Positions 25,065-31,721 of a stretch of 31,721 bases of DNA are shown here, piece after piece. The stretch lies in contig JAGKWN010000042.1 of the NCBI GenBank assembly GCA_021151805.1, positions 1-31,721 on the forward strand. Direction: 5' to 3'. A program made the translations under genes and the position numbers. Position 1 is the stretch's first letter, and each line of letters starts with the position of its first letter. The DNA is from Cytophagaceae bacterium. Lineage in GTDB: Bacteria; Bacteroidota; Bacteroidia; Cytophagales; Cytophagaceae. Under the pieces are notes generated by a model. The model was not told the DNA's origin. It did not search any database and saw only the letters and a list, made by a program, of their open reading frames with translations.

Positions 25065-26218
25065 ACAATTCTCTTTTTTCGTTTGTGTAATTCATGCACA
25101 TGCTCAACAACAATCCGCACATGGTTATGCCAGCTTGCATACTCCAGATAATGTTCCCATGCTTCCAGTTGGTCAGTTGAAACATCTGCATACAGCGCAC
25201 GGGAAACACTGTCTATAAATTCTTTTTTATTGACCGGAATAATCTCAGCCAATGCAAACTTCCTGACAACATTCGTAAGTGCCGATTTACTATCGCTAAC
25301 AATGAATCTCTTTTTGTGCGGAGCAATCAAATTCAACAATCCACTCTGAGAAGTGAAGCTATGTTTGTAATACAAAAGTACCAGATCACACGCTTTGATA
25401 ATTGCCTGCATTTCATCGTCTGACAAATGCTTTTCAATCCATATTACCTGGTGCAGTACATTCAGTTTTTTAATTTGTTCTTTATATGTTTCGATTACTA
25501 CTGAAGAGCTGGAAGGTTTCCCCGCAATAAGCAATACTACATGGGGCAAATCAGGTAAGCAGTCGATGATAAACGAATAGTTTTTTTCATCACGGATATT
25601 GCCAATAATTCCCATCATTTTCCGTTCTCCTTTTTGAGAAACAAGCGAATTTAAAAGTGCTTGATCATATTCCGGATGTTCATACAGGCCATGCGGAATA
25701 TTTATTTTGGGAATTTCTTTTTTGTAATATGTTTTATCAGGTAATATTTCGTGATACAGTGCCATGTCCATGATTGACATAACAGCCTTCATCGTTAATT
25801 CTGATAAAAATCTAACCGGCAGGTATGCGTCCCGATCGGGATCATGTAACAATACAACAAACGTATGCTTTGGTTTTAGCAGATAAAAGAAAGGCACCCA
25901 AAGCATGGATGAAATTTGTTCGTAATCATTTACAATGACTAAAGATGGCGGAGCTTTTCTAAGAAAAGAAAAAACAATAAAGGGATTTATAATGCTTCTG
26001 AAAAGAAAATAAAATTTCCTGAATAATTTATTTTTATAACGGGGCAAATCCGATATAAGAATTTTTTTATAACAAGCATTTTCCTGTTGCGTAGCATTCG
26101 CAGGAATTAATACCTTACAGTCTGTTATATGTTCGTTGTCTGAATAGGCTTTAGCAATACAACGGGAATATTCATAATTACCTCCAAAACTATTGGTATT
26201 TAGAATTACAACATTCAT
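25061..26218 (-). CDS. Glycosyltransferase family 4-like
   Basis: This 385-residue GT-B-like protein begins with VVILNTNSFGGNYEYSR (3-19, acceptor loop). An IPHGLYEHP at 174-182 opens the donor half, followed by GIIGNIRDEKNYSFIID at 203-219. The usual E-x7-E box is replaced by VLLYYKHSFTSQSGLLNLIAPHK, where Ser-Gly-Leu aligns with the nucleotide-binding turn, so the protein is diverged. Its start overlaps the upstream GT2 stop by one base (TAATG) and its end overlaps the next gene by four. This tight packing supports a single translationally coupled unit. Confidence 0.8.
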   Translation of the reverse strand: MNVVILNTNSFGGNYEYSRCIAKAYSDNEHITDCKVLIPANATQQENACYKKILISDLPRYKNKLFRKFYFLFRSIINPFIVFSFLRKAPPSLVIVNDYEQISSMLWVPFFYLLKPKHTFVVLLHDPDRDAYLPVRFLSELTMKAVMSIMDMALYHEILPDKTYYKKEIPKINIPHGLYEHPEYDQALLNSLVSQKGERKMMGIIGNIRDEKNYSFIIDCLPDLPHVVLLIAGKPSSSSVVIETYKEQIKKLNVLHQVIWIEKHLSDDEMQAIIKACDLVLLYYKHSFTSQSGLLNLIAPHKKRFIVSDSKSALTNVVRKFALAEIIPVNKKEFIDSVSRALYADVSTDQLEAWEHYLEYASWHNHVRIVVEHVHELHKRKKRIV

Positions 26219-27249
26219 TATGCCAGACGTTTTTTTAGTTCCAAAGCTGCGCTCTTACGAAAAGCAGGTGATTTAAAATATCCTTTATAAAACCCTTTCA
26301 AATAACTATAACGAGTACTCTCAAGTAAATAAAAACTATATAAAAGCACACCAAAATTATATTTATCTGTTTTGAGTCTAAGCCAATTCTTAATATGATA
26401 AATATAAGGTCTGAATCCAGCAAGCAAAGGTATTAATACTAAAAAAAAATAGTTATTTATAAGATTGAACAATGCCAGCACACTAAGTCCGATCAGACAA
26501 ATCAGGAAAGATAGCCTTAACATTAAGTCCATACATTTACCTAGCGTACTGCGGATATTTATTCCGGATTCTCCATCTCCTAACCCATAACGAAAAGCTT
26601 CTTTATTATATGCACTGGCCGTTTTATGTCTACCCCAAAATACATATGGCTTCTCAACCGGGTAAAAAGTAATGCCGGACTTTTTCACTAAACGTCCGAA
26701 TATAGTATCATCAGCAGCCAATGTGAGCCATTCACAATACCCTCCAACGCGATCAAAGACTTCTTTATAATATGCGACAGACCGAGAAGTTGGTGTAAAC
26801 CATTCTTCCTTTATATCATCTTTGTATCCATTAAACAATAAATAAGCCGCCTTTGCAGATATAGATTGAAGATCTTCGTCTTTAACCGTAAACGCTCCGG
26901 CTACAGCTTTTACAGAAGGATCCTTAAATGGAGCGATAATACTTTCAAGCCATTGAGGATGAAAGCGGCAGCCGAAATCAGTACTGGCAATCAATGGATA
27001 AGCTGCTGCCTGTATAGCCATATTTCTACCTTCGGCTACATTACATTTATGCTTTTGTAAAACCTTAATGGGTATTGGAGATTCTTTCTGCCATGCTAAA
27101 AGGGTTTCATATGTGCCATCGGTAGACCCTGCATCGGTAATAATGATTTCAGAAGGTTGTACCGTTTGGTTTTTCAATTCTTCTATTGTTTGATCTAACC
27201 GGGATGCCTCGTTATAAACAGTAGAAACTAATGTAAAGCTCAATGTCAT
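26218..27249 (-). CDS. Membrane-anchored glycosyltransferase family 2
   Basis: This 343-residue GT2 enzyme has the N-terminal STVYNEASRLDQTI, ITDAGSTDGT (37-46) and ASTDFGCRF (88-96). In place of the usual DxD, it has Asp91-Phe-Gly, as in other GT2 subgroups with a TDxGC motif. The TLAADDTIFGRL segment at 176-186 supplies the acceptor-side acidic pair. Hydrophobic helices at about 243-278 anchor it in the inner membrane. It is followed at its end by a TAATG overlap with the next gene. A 125-bp gap lies upstream. Confidence 0.88.
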   Translation of the reverse strand: MTLSFTLVSTVYNEASRLDQTIEELKNQTVQPSEIIITDAGSTDGTYETLLAWQKESPIPIKVLQKHKCNVAEGRNMAIQAAAYPLIASTDFGCRFHPQWLESIIAPFKDPSVKAVAGAFTVKDEDLQSISAKAAYLLFNGYKDDIKEEWFTPTSRSVAYYKEVFDRVGGYCEWLTLAADDTIFGRLVKKSGITFYPVEKPYVFWGRHKTASAYNKEAFRYGLGDGESGINIRSTLGKCMDLMLRLSFLICLIGLSVLALFNLINNYFFLVLIPLLAGFRPYIYHIKNWLRLKTDKYNFGVLLYSFYLLESTRYSYLKGFYKGYFKSPAFRKSAALELKKRLA

Positions 27250-27374
27250 ACAGAAATACTAACAATGAGCAATTTACACATTATTGTCTGGATGACAATG
27301 TATTATTATCATTAAACTTTGTGTAATGCCCAGCTAAAGCAGACTGATATCAGATCAAACACCAGCGCTGTTCC

Positions 27375-28418
27375 TCAATAAACAAATCTACCTTTCAGGT
27401 TATTTAAGGGTTTTTCAATCGCATAAAAAGAAAGTGTTGCAATCGCATATACCAGGCAAACATCAATAGTCAGGGCGAGGTATGTGTCTGAGATCTCTAT
27501 AAAATATTTTCGGATGTAGGGAACAAACGGATGGTATAAGTACATTCCATAACTTATTTTTCCTGTATAGCGCAGCACACCGTTATTAAGTATTTTGCTA
27601 TCCTTCCAATCAGTAATAGATTTATATAAAATCAGAGAAAAAATTATCGAAAAAATGGGCAGTGTTTTTAATAAAAAACTTTTCCCTTTATGATCAACGA
27701 TCGGAAAATTCAAATGAATATACAAACACAAAAATAGCAACAATAAAATTGAAGGATATGGAAGCTTTATATCATGAATACGCATATAAGCAAGCAGCAG
27801 CCCGAATCCAAAATAATCGAAAGCTGACAATGTAAAATAATCATAAAAGTAATTGTATTGAAAATGAAGAATCATTCTGGAAACGACGCCTGCAACAATA
27901 AATCCAACGATCAATTTTAATATATTTTTTGCGGGAGTTAAAAACAACAGCAATGGGAAGACAAGATAAAACTGCTCTTCAATGCTAAGAGTCCAGAAAT
28001 GAGATGTTGGCCACACAGTAAACTTATCAATGATGAGTTTAAAATTTGCTGTATACGTAGCATACCATTCCGCATAATTGTATATATAATGGGGCAAGCC
28101 CAGCAGCAGCATTACAAGCAATAAAAGATAATACACAGGAAAAATTCTAAGGGAACGCCGGATATAAAAAACTTTCAAAATATTTTTCGTTGGTTCATTT
28201 GTAACATCTTTTTGATATCGTTGCTGAATCAAAATATTCCCAATTAGGAAACCACTCAAAACGAAAAATATTCCTACTCCTAAAGCACCAAAATGTAAAT
28301 TAATAAACCAGCCTTTATCTACAACCAGATGTTCATACATAACAGCAAGCAAGGCCAGCCCTCTTATACCATCCAGAGCTGAAAAATATACTGGTTTTGC
28401 TGAGCCTTCAACCTGCAT
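27375..28418 (-). CDS. Acyltransferase family 3 membrane protein
   Basis: This 347-residue polytopic protein is the most canonical acyltransferase-3 in the window: FSALDGIRGLALLAVMYEH at 12-30 (Arg19, His30), FFVLSGF at 51-57, RRSLRIFPVYY at 87-97 and FWTLSIEEQFY at 141-151. The motif is the classic one, so catalytic competence is likely. Acceptor and donor are not predictable. It shares one base (TAATG) with the stop of the upstream flavoenzyme gene and is the last gene before a 125-bp gap, which may end this part of the operon. Confidence 0.93.
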   Translation of the reverse strand: MQVEGSAKPVYFSALDGIRGLALLAVMYEHLVVDKGWFINLHFGALGVGIFFVLSGFLIGNILIQQRYQKDVTNEPTKNILKVFYIRRSLRIFPVYYLLLLVMLLLGLPHYIYNYAEWYATYTANFKLIIDKFTVWPTSHFWTLSIEEQFYLVFPLLLFLTPAKNILKLIVGFIVAGVVSRMILHFQYNYFYDYFTLSAFDYFGFGLLLAYMRIHDIKLPYPSILLLLFLCLYIHLNFPIVDHKGKSFLLKTLPIFSIIFSLILYKSITDWKDSKILNNGVLRYTGKISYGMYLYHPFVPYIRKYFIEISDTYLALTIDVCLVYAIATLSFYAIEKPLNNLKGRFVY

Positions 28419-29692
28419 TAAGATTTTTTATTTACAAGTTGATTTTTCAGTTCAAATGCAGCTTCCATGGCCTTATCCATGTTATAGTATTCCCATTCAG
28501 CAAACCTGCCTAAAACATATATCCCATAAGGAGCCAGATATTCTTTATAAGCTTTAATAATTTTCCGGGTTTCATGATCCTGTATCACATAAGAGTTCTG
28601 TTCGTTATTGAAGTCAATAGGAACTAAATTACCAGGCAATAAAGCAAGTTCCTTTATCATTTCTTCTTTCGTACAAATTCCTGAAAACTCTACTGTACAA
28701 GACGATCGATTTGATTTTTTTAGCACATCAGAATTATTGGTATAACTGAAATTACCTGTATATATAATACGGTGTGCTTTAAATGAGGACTCGGGAATAT
28801 ATAACCAGGACAAATCATTTACATCACAACTGCACAGCACGCTTGAGGTTCCATTTGAACGCAGCTGTTTAATGGAGTTCTCATATTGAAAAGGTTTATC
28901 GGCAGATATAATGTCAGGCAGATTTCTAACATCAGCCGTATAAATAACTTTATCAAAGGTTTCGCCAAAGAGTGTTATTTTATTTTCTTTTATTGAAATA
29001 CTTTCCAACGGCTTATTACACACAACTGAAAGTCCCTCGGCGAGCCTATCTACGATAAACTGCGAACCTCCGGATTTGGGATAATAAAAATTTGCATGAA
29101 CCATGTCCCGCTCATCCCTGCGAATAATGTTGTTTGTAATAATCTCAAGAATATTAGGCATCGGAAGTTTTCCGTCCAACCATTCCATGGATACAGTACT
29201 TAAATCTGTTTTCCATATTTTTTGATTATACGGTTTGAAATATAATTCATATAAGGTATTTCCAAATGTATTCTGCAGAAAAGCTTCAAAGTGTTCGTAA
29301 GACATCGGCTGCTTTATGCCAGCTTTATTTATTTCAATCAGTTCCTTTATGACCTGTTCTACAACCGGCACTTCGAGTTGATATAAAAAATTCTCTATCG
29401 GATAACCTACAAATGCTCCTTTATAAAAAATTTTCGCATTCCTTTTGGCCTGCACAAACTCCTTTTCTTTGTCGAATTTATTCCAAAACCATTCTAATAC
29501 TTCTTTATTTTTACTATTAAATACATGCCCGCCAACCCTATGATAAAGCACATCATCCGGACGGTTACAGTATACAAGCCCACCAATATTAGCATTCCTT
29601 TCAAAGACATGTACATCATATGTATCCTGCAACACAGCAGCGGCTGTCAATCCTGAAATTCCCGATCCTATAACAGCGATTTTACTTTTCAT
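28418..29692 (-). CDS. UDP-galactopyranose-mutase-like flavoenzyme
   Basis: This 424-residue FAD protein has an N-terminal dinucleotide-binding fold, IAVIGSGISGLTAAAVL (5-21), with Glu31 ending the second strand. It then has YHRVGGHVFNSKN (50-62), matching the HxxGxHxFHT stretch of UDP-galactopyranose mutases, and YFKPYNQKIWKTDLS, like their YKPYTEKQWG. The C-terminal GRFAEWEYYNMDKAMEAAF matches the mutase end box. UGMs convert UDP-galactopyranose to UDP-galactofuranose for surface glycans. Substitutions (GGH for GAH, WK for WG) leave room for a related sugar-nucleotide mutase. It overlaps the GT14-like gene by 11 bases. Confidence 0.75.
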   Translation of the reverse strand: MKSKIAVIGSGISGLTAAAVLQDTYDVHVFERNANIGGLVYCNRPDDVLYHRVGGHVFNSKNKEVLEWFWNKFDKEKEFVQAKRNAKIFYKGAFVGYPIENFLYQLEVPVVEQVIKELIEINKAGIKQPMSYEHFEAFLQNTFGNTLYELYFKPYNQKIWKTDLSTVSMEWLDGKLPMPNILEIITNNIIRRDERDMVHANFYYPKSGGSQFIVDRLAEGLSVVCNKPLESISIKENKITLFGETFDKVIYTADVRNLPDIISADKPFQYENSIKQLRSNGTSSVLCSCDVNDLSWLYIPESSFKAHRIIYTGNFSYTNNSDVLKKSNRSSCTVEFSGICTKEEMIKELALLPGNLVPIDFNNEQNSYVIQDHETRKIIKAYKEYLAPYGIYVLGRFAEWEYYNMDKAMEAAFELKNQLVNKKS

Positions 29693-30584
29693 TGATATTA
29701 TTTAAAATATGCTCTTTAATTTTTTCAAGCAGCGACATTGACAAAGACGCATCAAACTTACGGGCAAAGAAAGCTTCCGAGTGACTTATAACATCATAAT
29801 CTTTTTCTTTTAAATTATTAGGATGCCAGTTAACAGCATTCGTCCAGTCAATATACCTGTAATTATTATTATTTAAATTCATTGCTTTGTTATTCGCCAA
29901 CAGTGTTTGAAAAACAACTTCAGGAGGACAAACATTCAAATCCGGATATTGATTTACATCTCTTAAAAATTCTGTTATTTTTTTAACATCCTTTTTGTTC
30001 TCCAATATATATTTCATGGCCTTTCTATTGATCATAAACCAATCAGAGCCGTGATAAGGTATATATAAGTCTTTAAAAATATTTGTATATTTTTTTCTTT
30101 TAACCCGAATAGGTTTCCAATAAAACTTTCCGCTTTTCCTAAAAAAGGGAATCTGAAACAACATTCGTGTTTCAAAAGCTTTTCTGAAGTACTGATAAAA
30201 ATCGAAATAATCTGTATTAACATTATTACATTCAATATATCCATCAAACGTACTATTCTTTAAAAAATCGATTAATTGAGCGGGTCTTTTAATTGGAAAA
30301 CAATTGGCGCTGAGCGTAACAAACCAGTCGCAGTTTTTATCATATAGTAGTTCAAATGTTTTCAATAAAGCCTCAATGTTATTTACATGCGACCAATGAG
30401 TTATTACGGTTTCTTTTACTATATCAATATTTGCTTCTTTAAAAAACGTTGCATCAAATGCAGACTTGGACTTATCGTGATGTATTGCTATTGAATAATC
30501 GGGGTATTGCGCTAATTGATTAACCAGTTCTATATATACCTGATCAGGTTCTTTGTGTGACAATATGGAAAATCCTATTTTCAT
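29682..30584 (-). CDS. GT14-like (Core-2/I-branching) glycosyltransferase
   Basis: This 300-residue protein resembles the Branch family of beta-1,6-N-acetylglucosaminyltransferases: SILSHKEPDQVY, IHHDKS at 34-39, THWSHVNNIEALL at 62-74, LSANCFPI at 91-98, HGSDWFMI at 178-185 and CPPEVVFQTLL at 219-229, in family order. Bacterial members occur in EPS and capsule loci, where their sugar and linkage are mostly uncharacterised. No transmembrane segment is evident, so it probably works in the cytoplasm. It overlaps the mutase-like gene by 11 bases and lies 11 bases after the GT2 gene, the first complete gene of cluster B. Confidence 0.86.
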   Translation of the reverse strand: MKIGFSILSHKEPDQVYIELVNQLAQYPDYSIAIHHDKSKSAFDATFFKEANIDIVKETVITHWSHVNNIEALLKTFELLYDKNCDWFVTLSANCFPIKRPAQLIDFLKNSTFDGYIECNNVNTDYFDFYQYFRKAFETRMLFQIPFFRKSGKFYWKPIRVKRKKYTNIFKDLYIPYHGSDWFMINRKAMKYILENKKDVKKITEFLRDVNQYPDLNVCPPEVVFQTLLANNKAMNLNNNNYRYIDWTNAVNWHPNNLKEKDYDVISHSEAFFARKFDASLSMSLLEKIKEHILNNINEK

Positions 30585-30595
30585 ACATTAAGCAT

Positions 30596-31543
30596 TTAAT
30601 TTAAAGAAGTATTAAAATATTTTTCAAACATTACTTTATCAGAACTTATGCCATGTAAGGGTTGCCAATCCGTGCCGGTTTTCATGCGCCCATATTTTGA
30701 ATAAGCTTTACTTATGAATCCAGCCAGATGATCTGCAAAACTTAATGGATAATGAATCTGATATTGCTTACAATACTTCTTGTAATTTGTAATCGTCCCT
30801 CTTAGCACATATTTACTCAATAATGACATACGTTTTTTATCACGTTTCAATATATCAGAAAAGATGGCTATGCCATTTTGGGTACGCTCTATCTCTTTGG
30901 TGTATTTATCTGTAATTTGATATTCATGTTGCCGGTAGATGGTTAAGCTTTTATTCTCATGTAAAGGAAAGGGTGTAATCAATGCAACACGGGACCAATA
31001 TTCTTTATCTTCGTGTGTCATTACATCTTCACGCCATAAACCTACCTGATCAACTAAAGCTTTTGAAAATAAACATGCTTGAGTAATTGAGCACCAGCCT
31101 TGAGCTACGATATCCGATAAGGGCGTATTGGGTAATGGATAATACTGCATTACAACATCTGTCTGTACCCACCCCTGCGGCTCTTTTCTAGCTGTCACAA
31201 ACGGACCAATCACACAGCCCTTTTCAATATTCGTACTTAGCTGCTCTGCCTGAACTTCTAATTTATTCGGCGACATTATATCATCTGAATCAAAAAACTG
31301 AATAGCTTCTCCGCGGGCAATTTCAATTCCTGTATTACGAGCAGCTCCAGGACCATGCCCCTTACTTTTAAGTAAAATTATTTTATGCATGTATGGCTGC
31401 AACACCTCTGTTAAATTATCCGTTGACTCATCATCTACAATGATGATCTCTATGGGCGGCAAGGATTGTGTCAATACACTTTCCAGTGTCTCAACAATCA
31501 AATGTGCCCGGTTTTTAATCGGTATAATAACAGATATTTTCAT
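30596..31543 (-). CDS. Glycosyltransferase family 2
   Basis: This 315-residue GT2 enzyme shows SVIIPIKNRAHLI (4-16), IIIVDDESTDN (33-43), the GAARNTGIE loop at about 66-74, FFDSDD at 83-88 for metal and nucleotide binding and HEDKEYW at 178-184 as the acceptor-side base motif. It is a complete, typical family member. It is the most upstream gene of cluster B within the window. About 180 bases of AT-rich sequence to the window edge show no clear gene or promoter, so whether transcription starts there cannot be told. Confidence 0.92.
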   Translation of the reverse strand: MKISVIIPIKNRAHLIVETLESVLTQSLPPIEIIIVDDESTDNLTEVLQPYMHKIILLKSKGHGPGAARNTGIEIARGEAIQFFDSDDIMSPNKLEVQAEQLSTNIEKGCVIGPFVTARKEPQGWVQTDVVMQYYPLPNTPLSDIVAQGWCSITQACLFSKALVDQVGLWREDVMTHEDKEYWSRVALITPFPLHENKSLTIYRQHEYQITDKYTKEIERTQNGIAIFSDILKRDKKRMSLLSKYVLRGTITNYKKYCKQYQIHYPLSFADHLAGFISKAYSKYGRMKTGTDWQPLHGISSDKVMFEKYFNTSLN

Positions 31544-31721
31544 TTACAGCCTTACGTATTCTTTGTCTACCGAATCTCTAATTATAAAATAAGTATTTAG
31601 TTTACGGCCAGATTTTTTTAAATAAAAACCGCAATAAAAATTTTCCTTCTTGAGCTTTATCTTTTTTCCTTAACGTAAATTCATGTATTGCCTTTGTAAA
31701 AAAATAAAGATATGTATATAG

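Noticed and set aside
27283..27299. ATTGTC/GACAAT inverted repeat between two minus-strand genes
   Set aside because: Arms of six bases are common by chance in AT-rich sequence, and no further support was found.
31389..31592. Plus-strand frame at the window end
   Set aside because: It runs antisense over the GT2 gene's conserved N-terminal motifs and has no family features.

Overview
The window looks like a Bacteroidota chromosome of the Cytophagales type, similar to Cytophaga in gene style. This is inferred from low GC, a fused Wzc with a Tyr-Gly-rich tail, a short Wza-like lipoprotein with a C-terminal membrane helix, a Bacteroidota-style exosortase and the near absence of Shine-Dalgarno sequences. 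Nothing in the sequence fixes the species. Almost all of the window is a cell-surface polysaccharide (EPS, capsule or O-antigen) locus. No rRNA, tRNA, insertion sequence, phage gene or CRISPR array was seen.

Layout. Cluster A (12-13338, all minus strand) reads in transcription order: wza-like export lipoprotein, wzc tyrosine autokinase, a 99-bp spacer with two hairpins, wzx-like flippase, acyltransferase-3, a DUF6625-like glycosyltransferase, hexapeptide acyltransferase, GT2, two more hexapeptide acyltransferases, two GT4, GT2 and a second acyltransferase-3. The short plus-strand island (13570-15324) starts divergently from wza. It carries an exosortase with an intact Cys/Arg/His triad and two YeeE/YedE-type half-transporters. 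Next comes a 740-bp non-coding gap between convergent genes. It holds two arrays of an 11-bp tandem repeat, the oddest structure in the window.

Cluster B (16065-31543, all minus strand) reads: GT2, GT14-like branching enzyme, UDP-galactopyranose-mutase-like flavoenzyme, acyltransferase-3, GT2, GT4, a DxD-type glycosyltransferase, a large GT-C-like membrane protein, a Wzy-like polymerase, two GT4, acyltransferase-3 and a final GT4. Many junctions overlap (ATGA, TAATG, or 11-14 bases), pointing to translational coupling.

How the genes fit together (inference from families): cytoplasmic GT2, GT4 and GT14 enzymes build a lipid-linked repeat unit. Seven acyltransferases can decorate it. Wzx flips it, Wzy polymerises it, Wzc controls chain length and Wza with Wzc exports it. 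Wzx is in cluster A and Wzy in cluster B, so the two clusters may serve one polymer, or two. No priming sugar-phosphate transferase, no nucleotide-sugar pathway apart from the mutase-like enzyme, and no Wzb/CpsB phosphatase is present. These must lie elsewhere. The exosortase beside an EPS operon matches the known association of exosortases with EPS loci, but no sorting-signal substrate was found here.
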